Positions 54,857 to 64,000 of a stretch of DNA of 64,000 bases are shown here, piece after piece. The stretch comes from Pseudactinotalea sp. HY158 (GTDB lineage Bacteria > Actinomycetota > Actinomycetes > Actinomycetales > Beutenbergiaceae), in contig NZ_CP045920.1 in the NCBI RefSeq assembly GCF_009660225.1, positions 1,984,001 to 2,048,000 of the forward strand. Direction: 5' to 3'. The stretch's first letter is position 1. Every line of letters starts with the position of its first letter. The position numbers and the translations under genes are program-made. The notes under the pieces were generated by a model. It was not told the origin of the DNA, ran no database searches, and was given only the letters and a program-made list of their open reading frames with translations.

Positions 54857-56353
54857 ATGACGCAGTCACTCAACCCCGAGCCGCGCTCGGGCACCCCCGA
54901 CCAGCCGACGCTGGCCAAGGACCTGAGCCCGTTCACCCTGTTCGCGGTGGCGTTCGGCTTCGTGTCGATCGCCACCGGTATCTTCACCGCCTACGGCTCG
55001 GTCCTGCTCACCTCCGGGCCGCTCGGGATGTGGACCTGGCCGATCGTGGTCGTGGGCCAGCTCGCCGTCGCCCTCATCTTCGGCTCGCTCGCCGCGCGCG
55101 TGCCGGTCACGGGGTACGCGTATCAATGGGTCTCGCGCCTCGCCAACCCCGTGCTCGGCTGGATCATGGGCTGGGTCTCGTTCATGTTCCTCGGCGTGGT
55201 CGTCGTCGCCGTGGACTACACGATCGCCTCGGCCATCCTGCCCGTGCTCTTCGGCTACGTCGGCACCGCGGCGAACGCCTGGGCGATCACGGCCGTGGTC
55301 ATCATGCTGCAGGCCCTTCTCGTGGCCCTGTCCACCCACGCCACCCAGAAGGTGAACAACACCGCCGTCACGATCCAGCTGACCGGCATGATCCTGCTCG
55401 TCGTGCTCCTGTTCGCCGTCGGGATCGCCACCGGCCAGTTCGACGTGGCCAACCTGTTCACCAAGGCGGACATCCCGGCCGAGAGCTACTTCGGCCTCGG
55501 CTCGCTGACCCAGGTGAGCCCCTGGGCGCTCGGCTTCCTCATCGGCGCGTTCACGATCGTCGGCTTCGAGTCGGCCGCCAACCTGGCCGAGGAGACCCGC
55601 GACCCGGCCCGCGTCGTGCCCCGCGCGATGTGGCAGGCCGTGCTCACCCTCGGCATCATCGGCTTCCTGTTCATCGTCGCGGTGACCGGCCTCGCCGGCG
55701 ACCCGGTGGGCCTGGCCCAGTCGGCCACCCCGGTCGCCGACATCATCCAGGGAGTGCTCGGCAGCTTCGTCGGCAAGGCCCTCCTCGTGCTCGTCGTCAT
55801 CTCGATCTTCTCCTGCGGGCTCGTGATCACCCTGAGCGGGTCGCGGCTCGTGTGGGCCATGTCCCGCGACGAGCGCTTCCCGGGCTGGAAGGCCTGGCGC
55901 AAGATCAACCCGAACCGGGGCACGCCGATGAACGCGACGTTCTTCATGTTCGCGATCGGCCAGATCGTGCTCGGCGTCTTCTCCTTCCGCACCGACGCGC
56001 TGTTCGCGCTGTTCTCCGCCGCGACCCTGCTGCCCGCCTGCATCTACGCCGGCACCGTGCTGCTCTACATCGTCAAGCGCAAGCAGCTGCCGCCCACCCG
56101 CGGGTTCAGCCTCGGCAGATGGGAGATCCCCGTGCTCGTCGTGGCGGTCGTGTGGCTCGTGTGGGAGCTCGCGATCTTCCGGGACGAGTCGTTCCGGGCC
56201 TCGTGGGCGTACGTGTTCGTCATGCTCGCCATCGGCGCCGTCTACTTCTCCTTCCTGCTCAAGAAGAAGGGGGTCGAGGGACTGACGATGCCCGACATGG
56301 CCTCGATCGACTCGGCCCTCGACGAACTCCCGCAGGAGTCGCGCCGGCATTGA
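54857..56353 (+). CDS. APC-family amino acid / amine permease
   Basis: A 498-residue membrane transporter of the amino acid-polyamine-cation superfamily with about twelve membrane segments. GAAGGAA lies 5 bases before the ATG. The signature of helix 1 ([20 protein letters not shown]) and the [26 protein letters not shown] loop place it near the GABA/choline permease branch. It sits between the FAD genes and urease: either could be its partner, and an amine or amino acid that yields ammonia or urea would fit the latter. It is closed by its own terminator, 16 bases past its stop. Confidence 0.9.
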   Translation: MTQSLNPEPRSGTPDQPTLAKDLSPFTLFAVAFGFVSIATGIFTAYGSVLLTSGPLGMWTWPIVVVGQLAVALIFGSLAARVPVTGYAYQWVSRLANPVLGWIMGWVSFMFLGVVVVAVDYTIASAILPVLFGYVGTAANAWAITAVVIMLQALLVALSTHATQKVNNTAVTIQLTGMILLVVLLFAVGIATGQFDVANLFTKADIPAESYFGLGSLTQVSPWALGFLIGAFTIVGFESAANLAEETRDPARVVPRAMWQAVLTLGIIGFLFIVAVTGLAGDPVGLAQSATPVADIIQGVLGSFVGKALLVLVVISIFSCGLVITLSGSRLVWAMSRDERFPGWKAWRKINPNRGTPMNATFFMFAIGQIVLGVFSFRTDALFALFSAATLLPACIYAGTVLLYIVKRKQLPPTRGFSLGRWEIPVLVVAVVWLVWELAIFRDESFRASWAYVFVMLAIGAVYFSFLLKKKGVEGLTMPDMASIDSALDELPQESRRH

Positions 56354-56369
56354 TCCGAACGGCACACCC

Positions 56370-56397
56370 GGGCGGTCACCGAACGCGGTGGCCGCCC
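56370..56397 (+). terminator. Terminator between permease and urease operon
   Basis: GGGCGG-T-CACC (56370-56380) pairs with GGTG-G-CCGCCC (56387-56397) with one internal mismatch and a 6-base loop. Confidence 0.6.
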
Positions 56398-56493
56398 GTC
56401 GGTGCGAGACCGGGCCCGCAATTGCCCGCGAGCCGATGACGCCGGAACCTTCCGCTGTTAGTGTCGGCCGAGCAGGCGGAAGAGAGGTCACTC

Positions 56494-56796
56494 ATGCATC
56501 TGGCTCCATCCGACACAGAGAAGTTGCTGCTCAGCGTCGCGGGCATGATCGCGCGCGACCGGCGCGGACGAGGAGTCCTGCTCAACCATCCCGAGGCCAC
56601 GGCGCTGCTGTCGTGCTGGGTGATCGAGCGGGCGCGGGAGGGGGCGATGGTCGCCGATCTCATGGCCGAGGGGCGCACGGTCCTCGGCCGGGAGGAGGTC
56701 ATGGAGGGCGTGCCCGAGATGATCGGCGACATCCAGGTCGAGGCCACGTTCCCCGACGGCCGCAAGCTCGTGACGATCACGGATCCGATCCAATGA
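56494..56796 (+). CDS. ureA: Urease gamma subunit
   Basis: Smallest structural subunit of the nickel urease (gamma-beta-alpha)3, which splits urea into ammonia and carbamate in the cytoplasm. 100 residues, the standard length. AGAGAGG lies about 8 bases before the ATG at 56494, beginning [20 protein letters not shown]. First gene of ureABCFGD; its stop overlaps the ureB start (ATGA). Confidence 0.96.
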   Translation: MHLAPSDTEKLLLSVAGMIARDRRGRGVLLNHPEATALLSCWVIERAREGAMVADLMAEGRTVLGREEVMEGVPEMIGDIQVEATFPDGRKLVTITDPIQ

Positions 56797-57257
56797 TCCC
56801 CGGCGAGATCCGCACCCGGCCCGAGCCGCTCGAGATGAACTCCGGCCGCGAGCGCAAGCCGCTCGTGGTGGTCAACGGCGGTGACCGGCCCATCCAGGTC
56901 GGCTCCCACCTGCACTTCTCCGACGCGAACCCGGCGCTGCAATTCGACCGCGAGGCGGCCGTCGGCTTCCGCCTGGACATCCCCGCCGGCACCTCCGTCC
57001 GCTTCGAGCCGGGAGTGAGCCGCACCGTCGATCTCGTCGCCCTCGGCGGCCGGAGACACGTTCCCGGCCTGCAGCTGCGCGACCGCCCCCTCGAGGGGCA
57101 CGCCGTCGAACGCGAGCCGCGCCGCGTCGTCCCCTTCGGCACGCCCAATACCGAGAGCGAGAAGCCTCCGCGGGCGATGGGGATGCACATCCGCATCAGC
57201 GACGACGCCCCCGACGCCGCCGATGTCACCGGAGAGTCCGAGGAGGAGCCCTCATGA
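56793..57257 (+). CDS. ureB: Urease beta subunit
   Basis: Beta subunit of urease, 154 residues. [20 protein letters not shown] starts the protein, and the core [21 protein letters not shown] and GTSVRFEPG are standard. The C-terminus carries an extra 40 residues rich in acidic residues and Pro compared with typical 100-120-residue beta subunits. ATGA overlaps on both sides show tight translational coupling. Confidence 0.96.
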   Translation: MIPGEIRTRPEPLEMNSGRERKPLVVVNGGDRPIQVGSHLHFSDANPALQFDREAAVGFRLDIPAGTSVRFEPGVSRTVDLVALGGRRHVPGLQLRDRPLEGHAVEREPRRVVPFGTPNTESEKPPRAMGMHIRISDDAPDAADVTGESEEEPS

Positions 57258-58963
57258 GCTGGATCGACCGTCGTCAATACGCCCAGCTGTACGGGCCCAC
57301 GGTGGGTGACCAGATCCGGCTCGGTGACACCGACCTGTGGATCGAGATCGAGGAGGACCGCACCGCCGGCGGGGACGAGACGTCCTTCGGCGGGGGCAAG
57401 ACGATCCGCGAGTCCATGGGCCAGGGGTCGACGCTGCGCTCCGAGGGCGCCCTCGACCTGGTCATCACCAACGTGGTCGTGCTCGACCACTGGGGCATCG
57501 TGCGCGGCGACGTCGGCATCCGCGACGGGCGCATCGTCGCCGTCGGGAAGGCCGGCAATTCCGATGTCATGGACGGGATCACGGCCGGGATGCAGATCGG
57601 CCCGAGCACCGACGTCATCGCCGGCGAGGGGAAGATCCTCACCCCGGGCGCGATGGACACCCACGTGCACTTCCTCAGTCGGATCGAGATGCACGAAGCC
57701 CTCGCCACCGGGATCACCACGGTCACCGGCGGCGGCACCGGCCCGACCGAGGGCTCGAAGGCCACGAGCGTGACGCCCGGGGCGTGGTCGCTGGCGATGA
57801 TGCACCGCGCGCTCGATCATCTCCCACTCAACGTCATCCTGTTCGGCAAGGGCAGCACCGTCTCCCAGGCGGCCCTGGCCGAGGAGGCGCTCGCCGGCGC
57901 CGGCGGCTGGAAGGTGCACGAGGACTGGGGTGCGACCCCGGCGGCGATCGACGCGTCGCTGCGGGCGGCGGACGAGTTCGGGCTCCAGGTCGCCCTCCAC
58001 GCCGACAGTCTGAACGAGACCGGCTACGTGCAGGACACCCTCGATGCGATCGCCGGCCGCGGCATCCACGTGTTCCATGCCGAGGGCGCGGGCGGGGGCC
58101 ACTCCCCCGACATCATCACGGTCGCGGCCGAGGCGAACGTGCTCCCCGCCTCGACCAACCCGACCCTGCCGCACACGGTGAACACGGTCGACGAACACCT
58201 GGACATGCTGCTCGTGGTCCACCACCTCAACCCGCGGGTGCCCGAGGATCTCGCGTTCGCCGAATCCCGGATCCGCGCCTCGACGATGGCCGCCGAGGAC
58301 ATCCTGCAGGACATGGGCGCCCTGTCGATCACCTCCTCCGACGCGCAGGCCATGGGCCGCATCGGAGAGCTGATCACGCGCACCTGGCAGGTGGCGCACG
58401 TGATGAAGAACCGGCTCGGGCGTCTCGACTCCGAGCTGCCCGCCGACAACGAGCGGGCGCGCCGGTACGTGGCCAAGTACACGATCTGCCCGGCCGTGGC
58501 GCACGGGATCGACCACGAGATCGGCTCGATCGAGTCGGGCAAGCTCGCCGACGCGGTGCTGTGGGATCCCGCGTTCTTCGGCATCCGGCCCTGGGCGGTC
58601 ATCAAGGGCGGCGCGATCGTGGCCGCCCCGCTGGGCGACCCGAACGGGGCCGTGCCCAACCCGCAGCCCGTGTTCGTGCGCCCGACACTGCCCGCCGAGG
58701 CCTCCTCGGCCGCACGGCTGGCCACCACCTGGGTCTCCCCGGCCGCCCTCGAGGACGGCCTGGCCGACCGGCTCGGCCTCACCCGCCGCCTCGCCGCCGT
58801 GCGCCCGACCCGGGAGATCGGCAAGAAGGACATGCCCAACAACACCGCACTGCCCGCCCTCGACGTGGATCCGGAGACCTTCGCGATCACGATCGACGGC
58901 GAGCTCGTGCGGCCCCAGCCCGTCTCCGAGGTGCCGCTCGCGCAGCGGTACCTCATGTTCTGA
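57254..58963 (+). CDS. ureC: Urease alpha (catalytic) subunit
   Basis: Catalytic subunit, 569 residues (family about 570), holding two nickel ions. Ligands are in place: His137 and His139 (THVHF), carbamylated Lys220 (WKVHEDWG), the histidines in ALHADS and [12 protein letters not shown], and the Asp in SSDAQAMGR. The mobile flap over the active site reads VVHHLNP, with Val322 where nearly all ureases have Cys322. Cysteine-free flaps are known to remain active and resist thiol-directed inhibitors, so activity is expected. Translationally coupled to ureB (ATGA). Confidence 0.97.
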   Translation: MSWIDRRQYAQLYGPTVGDQIRLGDTDLWIEIEEDRTAGGDETSFGGGKTIRESMGQGSTLRSEGALDLVITNVVVLDHWGIVRGDVGIRDGRIVAVGKAGNSDVMDGITAGMQIGPSTDVIAGEGKILTPGAMDTHVHFLSRIEMHEALATGITTVTGGGTGPTEGSKATSVTPGAWSLAMMHRALDHLPLNVILFGKGSTVSQAALAEEALAGAGGWKVHEDWGATPAAIDASLRAADEFGLQVALHADSLNETGYVQDTLDAIAGRGIHVFHAEGAGGGHSPDIITVAAEANVLPASTNPTLPHTVNTVDEHLDMLLVVHHLNPRVPEDLAFAESRIRASTMAAEDILQDMGALSITSSDAQAMGRIGELITRTWQVAHVMKNRLGRLDSELPADNERARRYVAKYTICPAVAHGIDHEIGSIESGKLADAVLWDPAFFGIRPWAVIKGGAIVAAPLGDPNGAVPNPQPVFVRPTLPAEASSAARLATTWVSPAALEDGLADRLGLTRRLAAVRPTREIGKKDMPNNTALPALDVDPETFAITIDGELVRPQPVSEVPLAQRYLMF

Positions 58964-58971
58964 CGGCGCCG

Positions 58972-59637
58972 ATGGCCGGAACGCTCGGAGCCCTGCTCCT
59001 GACCGACGGGCGCCTGCCCTCGGGCGGCTACGCCTATTCCGGCGGCCTGGAGCCCGCGCTCGGTGCCGGGCTGGCCCCCGCGGACATTCCCGCCTATATC
59101 CGTGCCCGCGCCCGGACCGTGGCCCTGGTGGAGGCGAGCGCCGCCGTGCTCGCGCAGCGATCGGCGCTCGACGCCCCCGACCGCCTGGCGCGGGTTCACG
59201 AAGCGCTGCTCGCACGCACCCCGAGCGAGCCGCTGCGGGAGATCTCGGGATTCCTGGGGCGGGGCCTGCTTCGGATGGCCCGGCGCCTGTGGCCCGACCA
59301 TCCCGGCGTGATCGCGCTGCGCGGGATCGACACCCCGCTCCGGCCGATCGCACTCGGGGCCGTCGCCGCCGCCATGGGCATGAGCGCGGAGGCGCTGGCC
59401 CGCGCGAGCTTCTACGACGACATCCAGACGGTCACCTCGGCCACCCTCAAGCTCGCCCCGATCGACCCGGTGGACACGGTCGGCTGGCTGATCGACCTCG
59501 AGCCACTGATCGAGGCCCTCATCGCCCAGGTCCTCGCCATCGACACCGTCACCGACCTGCCCGCCCTGACCGCCCCATCGGCCGAACAGTGGTCCCTCGA
59601 TCACGCCGGCAAGACAAGGAGAATCTTCCGTGCCTGA
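58972..59637 (+). CDS. ureF: Urease accessory protein UreF
   Basis: A helical chaperone of 221 residues that joins UreD and UreG in the complex loading nickel into apo-urease. The ATG at 58972 gives [20 protein letters not shown], the conserved N-terminus; it lies 8 bases after the ureC stop, without a clear ribosome site, so coupling is likely. The motif [15 protein letters not shown] fits the C-terminal helices. No ureE gene lies between ureC and ureF or elsewhere in the operon. Confidence 0.92.
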   Translation: MAGTLGALLLTDGRLPSGGYAYSGGLEPALGAGLAPADIPAYIRARARTVALVEASAAVLAQRSALDAPDRLARVHEALLARTPSEPLREISGFLGRGLLRMARRLWPDHPGVIALRGIDTPLRPIALGAVAAAMGMSAEALARASFYDDIQTVTSATLKLAPIDPVDTVGWLIDLEPLIEALIAQVLAIDTVTDLPALTAPSAEQWSLDHAGKTRRIFRA

Positions 59638-60454
59638 GAACAACACCGCCACCCGGCGCGCCATGCGACTGGGGGTCGCCGGCCCCGTCGGGACCGGCAA
59701 GAGCACCCTGATCGCCACGATGTGCCGCGCCCTCGCCGACGAGCTGAGCATCGCCGTGGTGACCAACGACATCTACACCGACGAGGACGCCCGGCTGCTG
59801 CGCGCGGCCGGAGTGCTCCCGATCGAGCGCATCCACGCGGTCGAGACCGGCGCCTGCCCCCACACCGCGATCCGCGACGACATCACCCCGAACCTGCTCG
59901 CCGTGGAGGACATCGAGGAGGAGTTCGCCCCGCTCGATCTGGTGATCATCGAGAGCGGCGGTGACAACCTCACCGCGACGTTCAGCCCCGCGCTCGTGGA
60001 CGCCCAGATCTTCTGCCTCGACGTGGCCGGCGGCGGGGACGTCGCGCGCAAGGGTGGGCCGGGGATCGAACGCGCCGACCTGTTGCTCGTGAACAAGATC
60101 GACCTGGCCCCCTACGTCGGCGTGGATGTCGAGCGGATGGTCGCCGACGCCCGCGCGGCCCGCGGCGGGTTGCCCGTGCTCGCGATGAGCCAGCACGACC
60201 AGCACACGATCGCCGCCCAGGCCGAGTGGGTGCGCACGATCCTCGACGACTATCGGCACGGGCGGCACGTCCCCCGCGACCCCGGCCCCATGGCGCCGCA
60301 CTTCCACGCCGAAGGCGAGGAACATGGGCACAGTCATGCCGACGGCATGGAACATGGGCACAGCCATGCCGAAGGCGAGGAACATGGGCACAGCCACGCC
60401 GACGGCGAGGAACATGGGCACAGTCACGCCCGGCCCGGGGCATCGCTCGGATGA
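59630..60454 (+). CDS. ureG: Urease accessory GTPase UreG with C-terminal His-repeat tail
   Basis: SIMIBI GTPase that drives nickel insertion. The GTG at 59630 has AAGGAG 8 bases upstream and overlaps ureF by 8 bases. P-loop GPVGTGKST is at 18-26, the nickel-binding Cys-Pro-His at 76-78, and [13 protein letters not shown] is the base-recognition loop. The GTPase domain ends near residue 215; the protein is 274 residues because of an appended tail with four copies of a ten-residue [10 protein letters not shown]-type unit. UreE normally supplies such a His-rich nickel-storage tail, and UreE is missing from this operon, so the tail may take over that role. Confidence 0.95.
   Translation: MPENNTATRRAMRLGVAGPVGTGKSTLIATMCRALADELSIAVVTNDIYTDEDARLLRAAGVLPIERIHAVETGACPHTAIRDDITPNLLAVEDIEEEFAPLDLVIIESGGDNLTATFSPALVDAQIFCLDVAGGGDVARKGGPGIERADLLLVNKIDLAPYVGVDVERMVADARAARGGLPVLAMSQHDQHTIAAQAEWVRTILDDYRHGRHVPRDPGPMAPHFHAEGEEHGHSHADGMEHGHSHAEGEEHGHSHADGEEHGHSHARPGASLG
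60321..60440 (+). repeat. 30-bp tandem repeat encoding the UreG His tail
   Basis: The string AACATGGGCACAG begins at 60321, 60351, 60381 and 60411, an exact 30-base period with few substitutions. Each unit encodes ten residues with three histidines. Substitutions are mostly at wobble positions or swap Asp and Glu, arguing for selection on the protein. Confidence 0.92.
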
Positions 60455-61359
60455 CCCGGCCGACGCGCGCGCGGGTCCACCTCGTCGACGGCCGCGCGCG
60501 GTTCACCGACCTCGGCGTCGGCACGTACCTGCGTCCGCGACCGATGGACGTCGACGGCGCCTCGGCCCGGCTCGCGCTCGTGGGCACGTATGCCACCCTC
60601 CTCGCCGGCGACGACCTGCGCATCGACCTCGAGGTCGGCCCCGGCGTGTACCTGGAGGTGATCGAGCCGTCGGGGACCGTGGCCTATCACGTGCAGGGCG
60701 GCGTCGCCCACTGGAGAGCCGATGTCACGGTGGGGCCGGGGGCCCGGCTCGTCTGGCCCGCGTCCCCGTTCGTGATCACCGCCGGGGCGAACCTCGTGCG
60801 GCACACCCACGTCGAGCTCGCCGCCGGCGCCCGGGCGCTCCTGCGCGAGACCCTCATGTTCGGGCGCACCTATGAGGCGACGGGCGGCCCGCTGCGGTCC
60901 ACCACGCACGTGAACCACGACGGCCACGCCCTCCTGGTCGAGGATCTGGACCTGCGCGCCGCCCCCGACCGGGAGCTGCCCGGCATCATGGGCCCGAACC
61001 GGGCGATGGCCTCGGTGCTGCTGCTCGGCTCCCGTCCGGACCGGGTCACGGGCGGCCACGAGACCCGGTTCGCGGGCCCCGGGGCGATGGCCCGCGCGCT
61101 CGCTCCGCACGCGCACACCGCCGAGGAGGCGGTGGCCGGCTCCTGGGACCGCTGGCACGAGGAGTTCCTCGCCCCGGAGTCCCCGGCATCCCCGAAGTCC
61201 TCAGCGTCCTCACCGTCGTCAGCGTCGTCAGAGTCCTCAGGGTCGTCAGGGTCGCCAGCGTCCTCAGCGTCGTCAGAGTCCTCAGGATCCTCAGGGTCCT
61301 CAGCGTCGTCAGGCTCCTCGCCCATCCCGGACCCGGCCCCCGCCCTGGCAGCTGATTAG
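60451..61359 (+). CDS. ureD: Urease accessory protein UreD (UreH)
   Basis: Scaffold protein that binds apo-urease and receives nickel through UreFG; 302 residues. It overlaps the ureG stop (ATGA). Family signatures are the core [14 protein letters not shown]-type strand around residues 68-82, [19 protein letters not shown] and [11 protein letters not shown]. The final 50 or so residues are almost only Ser with Ala, Gly, Glu and Pro, beyond the normal C-terminus; they come from short DNA repeats and are probably disordered. Last gene of the operon; convergent with the ABC ATPase gene 48 bases away, where no clear hairpin is visible. Confidence 0.92.
   Translation: MTRPTRARVHLVDGRARFTDLGVGTYLRPRPMDVDGASARLALVGTYATLLAGDDLRIDLEVGPGVYLEVIEPSGTVAYHVQGGVAHWRADVTVGPGARLVWPASPFVITAGANLVRHTHVELAAGARALLRETLMFGRTYEATGGPLRSTTHVNHDGHALLVEDLDLRAAPDRELPGIMGPNRAMASVLLLGSRPDRVTGGHETRFAGPGAMARALAPHAHTAEEAVAGSWDRWHEEFLAPESPASPKSSASSPSSASSESSGSSGSPASSASSESSGSSGSSASSGSSPIPDPAPALAAD
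61190..61320 (+). repeat. Short serine-codon repeats at the 3' end of ureD
   Basis: Imperfect repeats built from TCCTCAG, GTCGTCAG and similar 6-9-base blocks encode a Ser-rich tail (SSASS, SSGSSGS). The periods keep the reading frame. Confidence 0.8.
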
Positions 61360-61407
61360 CACCGGGCGCCGAATGCGGGATGCTGTCGAGGCAACGGGCC
61401 GGAGCCG

Positions 61408-62121
61408 TCACGCAGTCCCGGGTTCGGCGGCGGGTCGGCCCGTTCGCTCGAGCTCCTCCAGCTCGAGCACTCGATCCGCGAACGCCCCGAGCAGCAGCCG
61501 GTCGTGGCTGACCACGAGCACCCCCGTGCCCGCCGCGGCCAGACCGCGCAGCAGGTGCGCGATCGTGGCGGTGGCCGCGGCATCGAGCATCGCGGTCGGC
61601 TCGTCGCAGATGAGGTAGTCGGGAGCGGCGGCGAGGCTGCGGGCCAGGCACGCCCGCTGCAGCTGCCCCTCGGACACCTGCCCCGGCAGCCGGTCGAGCA
61701 GGTCCTCGGTCAGCCCGGCCCGGCGCGCGAGGGAGGCCGCAGTCACCCGGTCGGTCCGATCGGCAGGGCCGGCCCGGCCCGCCCGGTCCGCCCGGCCCGC
61801 ACCGTGGCGGATCGGCTCGGTGATGATCCGTTCGAGTCGCCGGCGGGGATCGGTCGCGGTGCGCGGGCTCTGGTGCACGAGCCCGACGCGCCCGTCCATG
61901 CGCCCGCGCCGCGTCGCGACGGCCACACCGTCGACCGTGACGCGGCCACGGCCGGGCATCCGGAGGCCGGTGAGGATCCGGGTGAGGGTTGTCTTCCCCG
62001 CGCCCGAGGGCCCGCGCAGCCCCACGACCGTGCCCGGCTCGACCAGCAGGCTCACGGCCTCGAGCACCCAGGGCCCGCCGGCGTCGTAGCGGAAGCCCAC
62101 GTCAGCGGCCACGAGCGCCAT
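61408..62121 (-). CDS. Dpp/Nik-type ABC importer ATPase (DppF/NikE-like)
   Basis: An ATP-binding subunit of an oligopeptide/nickel-type importer, 237 residues. The ATG at 62121 has GGGAGG 5 bases upstream and is preferred to the GTG at 62127. Walker A GPSGAGKTT is at 37-45, the signature is VSEGQLQRACLARSL (149-163; LSGGQ has become VSEGQ, common in NikE/PhnK-like proteins), and Walker B ends DEP at 173-175. An Arg/Ala/Asp-rich stretch at about 107-127 is an insertion in the helical subdomain. It overlaps the upstream ATPase gene by 20 bases. Location beside urease suggests nickel uptake, but peptide transport is equally possible. Confidence 0.87.
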   Translation of the reverse strand: MALVAADVGFRYDAGGPWVLEAVSLLVEPGTVVGLRGPSGAGKTTLTRILTGLRMPGRGRVTVDGVAVATRRGRMDGRVGLVHQSPRTATDPRRRLERIITEPIRHGAGRADRAGRAGPADRTDRVTAASLARRAGLTEDLLDRLPGQVSEGQLQRACLARSLAAAPDYLICDEPTAMLDAAATATIAHLLRGLAAAGTGVLVVSHDRLLLGAFADRVLELEELERTGRPAAEPGTA

Positions 62122-63151
62122 CCTCACCTCCCGAAGTGGGGCCCGCGGCCGCGAGCCGGTCGGCGAACAAGTAGTCCGCGGGCAGGTCGGTCAGCTCGGG
62201 CGGCAGCCCGGGGATCGGCCGGAGCCCGCGGGAGGGCAGCGCCGCGAGCAGCGCCGCCGTGTAGGGGTGAACCGGATGCGTGAGGACGGCGCCCGCTCGC
62301 CCGGTCTCGACGATGCGCCCCGCGTACATGATCGCCAGGTGGTCGGCGACGCCGGTCGTCTCGATCGCCTGCAGGTCGTGGGTGATGATCAGGACCGCGG
62401 CGCCGGCGTCGGCCACCTCCCGCAGGAGCGCCAGGATCCGCCTCGACAGGTCCGGGTCGAGGCCGGCGGTCGGCTCGTCGGCCACGAGCACCCGTGGGTT
62501 CCCGGCCAGGGCGGCCGCGACGGCGGCCCGCTGGGCCATCCCGCCGGAGAGTTCGTGCGGATACAGCCCCGCCACCGCGGCGGGGAGCCCGACGCGCGCG
62601 AGCAGGTCCGCGGTCGAGGCGGCCGCTTCACCGGTGGGCAGGAGGGCGGCGGCCCCACCGTCCCGGCCGGGGCCGCCGATCCGGCGGGGCGGGTGGGAGG
62701 CACGGGAACTGCGGGCACTGCGGGCACTGTGGGGACCGCGGGGACTGTGTGGACCGCGGGGACCGCGGGGCCGGGTGGCCCGGAGCGCCTCGTCCAGCTG
62801 GCTGCCGAGCGTGCGCACGGGCGTGAACGTGGTCGCACCGGACTGGGCGGCGAACCCGAGGTATCGTCCGCGCAGCGGCCGCCACCGATGGTCCGCAGCG
62901 CCGAGCATCTCGGTGCCGGCGACGCGGATCGACCCGCTCGCCCGGGTGCCGGGCGGCAGGAATCCGCACAGCGCCGAGGCGAGGGTCGTCTTGCCGCTGC
63001 CGGATTCGCCGGCGAGCACGGTCACGGTGCCGGGCATGAGGTCGAGGCTCACGTCGGTGGCCGCATGCACCCAGGACGCACCGGCCGGCAGCCGCAGGGT
63101 GAGCCGCGCGACCTGGACGGGCGCGGCCGGGGCGGGCTGCGTCGTCCTCAC
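62102..63151 (-). CDS. Dpp/Nik-type ABC importer ATPase (DppD/NikD-like)
   Basis: The second ATP-binding subunit, 349 residues. The GTG at 63151 overlaps the permease stop (GTGA). Walker A GESGSGKTT is at 48-56, signature LSGGMAQ at 201-207, and VLVADEPTAGLDPDL is Walker B. The C-terminal HPVHPYTAALLAALPSRG is the oligopeptide-type extension. Between the Q-loop and the signature (about 124-178) is a Pro/Arg/Ser/His-rich insertion encoded by 9-base repeats, absent from ordinary family members. Its length suggests a disordered loop on the helical domain. Confidence 0.88.
   Translation of the reverse strand: MRTTQPAPAAPVQVARLTLRLPAGASWVHAATDVSLDLMPGTVTVLAGESGSGKTTLASALCGFLPPGTRASGSIRVAGTEMLGAADHRWRPLRGRYLGFAAQSGATTFTPVRTLGSQLDEALRATRPRGPRGPHSPRGPHSARSARSSRASHPPRRIGGPGRDGGAAALLPTGEAAASTADLLARVGLPAAVAGLYPHELSGGMAQRAAVAAALAGNPRVLVADEPTAGLDPDLSRRILALLREVADAGAAVLIITHDLQAIETTGVADHLAIMYAGRIVETGRAGAVLTHPVHPYTAALLAALPSRGLRPIPGLPPELTDLPADYLFADRLAAAGPTSGGEDGARGR
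62701..62780 (-). repeat. 9-bp microsatellite inside the DppD/NikD-like gene
   Basis: Runs of CTGCGGGCA- and GACCGCGGG-type 9-base units, several copies each with point differences. They keep frame and encode PRGP, HSAR and similar residues in the ATPase insertion. Copy number could vary by slippage. Confidence 0.75.
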
Positions 63152-64000
63152 GCGATCGCCTCGCGTGGTCGGCGCCCGCGGGCGGCGGCCCCCAGGCCGG
63201 CGACGGCGAGGGTGGTGAGCACGAGCAGGCCGGCGGGCGCGGCGAAGGACCACCAGGCGCCGGTGAGCAGGTCGCCGCGGGAGATCTCCAGCAGGGTGCC
63301 GATGCTGGGCCGGTCCGGGGAGAGCCCCAGGCCGAGGAAGCTCAGCGTGGACTCGTGCCAGATCGCGTGCGGGAGCATCATGACGAGCGCGATTCCGGCC
63401 TGCGGGAGGGCGGCGGGCACGAGGTGCTCACGCAGGACGCGTCCACGGGTGGCGCCCCACAGGTAGGCGGCCTCGACGTAGTCGGCCCCGCGCACGATGA
63501 GCATCTCGGCGCGGACGATCCGGGCGATCTGGGGCCAGTGGGTGAGCGCGATCGAGGCGATGATCGCGGGCACGGACCCCCGGTAGAAGGCCACGAGCAC
63601 GATGCCGAGCAGCAGGTGCGGGAGGGCGTTGACGGCGTCCGTCAGGCGCATGACCACGGTGTCGAACCGGCCGCCCATCGTGGCCGCCAGGGCCCCGACC
63701 GCTCCCCCGGCCGCGGTCGCGACCACGGCGCACACGGCCGCGATGATCAGCGAGATCCGCAGGCCCGCGGCGGTGCGCACGAACAGGTCGTAGCCGGAGT
63801 GGTCGGTCCCGAACCAGTGCGCGGCGCTCGGGGGCTCGAGGGCGCGGGAGAAGTCGGCGGTCGCCCCGCCGGCGAGCCAGGGCACGACGATCGCGTAGCC
63901 CGCGACCAGCGCGAGCACCGTGAGCGGCACCCCGAACCGGCTCATGCGGGCGCGGCCGGTCCATCTGATGGGGGTCCGGCGGCGGGAGGGCGCGGTCCGG
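63148..64000 (-). CDS. Dpp/Nik-type ABC importer permease (DppC/NikC-like), 5' end uncertain
   Basis: A membrane subunit with about six helices. The EAA-type coupling loop is visible around YVEAAYLWGATRGRVLREHL and the C-terminal SFLGLGLSPDRPSIGTLL is typical of DppC/NikC. An ATG at 63945 would give 265 residues, but it has no ribosome site, and the frame stays open to the window edge through RTPIRWTGRARM, which reads like the basic N-terminus of such permeases; the true start probably lies beyond 64000. The partner permease and substrate-binding protein should follow outside the window. Coupled to the ATPase gene by a GTGA overlap. Confidence 0.83.
   Translation of the reverse strand, partial: RTAPSRRRTPIRWTGRARMSRFGVPLTVLALVAGYAIVVPWLAGGATADFSRALEPPSAAHWFGTDHSGYDLFVRTAAGLRISLIIAAVCAVVATAAGGAVGALAATMGGRFDTVVMRLTDAVNALPHLLLGIVLVAFYRGSVPAIIASIALTHWPQIARIVRAEMLIVRGADYVEAAYLWGATRGRVLREHLVPAALPQAGIALVMMLPHAIWHESTLSFLGLGLSPDRPSIGTLLEISRGDLLTGAWWSFAAPAGLLVLTTLAVAGLGAAARGRRPREAIA

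Overview
The window is very GC-rich, densely coded DNA with actinobacterial gene content: LPxTG surface enzymes, a Pol-PE-Lig LigD, LacI/ROK/DeoR sugar regulators and an ara operon. It most resembles a member of the Micrococcales, but no rRNA or other phylogenetic marker lies here, so genus is not assigned. I saw no tRNA, rRNA, CRISPR array, insertion sequence or phage gene.

Layout. 1-4.3 kb: a secreted GH35 beta-galactosidase cut by the left edge. 4.5-7.4 kb: an aconitase and a DoxX-like membrane protein. 7.4-16.1 kb: a LacI regulator, an oxidoreductase / DUF993 / sugar isomerase operon and a wall-anchored GH89 alpha-N-acetylglucosaminidase; LacI-type palindromes sit at both promoters. 16.1-19.0 kb: an ArsR regulator with a small partner, and a BCCT transporter. 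19.2-33.2 kb: an L-arabinose regulon made of araB-araD-araA-zinc dehydrogenase, a sortase-anchored GH59 galactosidase, a LacI-type regulator and a ChvE/MmsA-type ABC importer. One palindrome (consensus TGTTAGCGCTAACA) marks all three target promoters. 33.3-35.7 kb: a cyclase-family hydrolase paired with a ThDP enzyme. 35.9-40.7 kb: a thioester/VaFE surface adhesin and a large LuxR-type ATPase regulator. 40.8-43.9 kb: LigD and a DUF488 protein. 43.9-49.7 kb: a ROK regulator, a DUF916 (WxL-interacting) protein and two tandem GH18 chitinase-like proteins ending in nearly identical WxL domains. 49.9-56.4 kb: a DeoR regulator, an FGGY kinase and two FAD oxidoreductases, with the kinase and second oxidoreductase each broken by one base, then an amino-acid permease. 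56.5-61.4 kb: ureABCFGD, without ureE but with a histidine-repeat tail on UreG. 61.4-64.0 kb: a Dpp/Nik-type ABC importer cut by the right edge.

How it works together (inference). The cell displays or secretes glycosidases (GH35, GH89, GH59, GH18), imports the released sugars and degrades them under local repressors. The arabinose regulon is the clearest case: one operator couples a surface galactosidase, a pentose importer and pentose catabolism. The most unusual loci are the GH18-WxL/DUF916 surface cluster, the GH59-arabinose coupling, and the urease locus with a His-repeat UreG next to a nickel/peptide-type importer.
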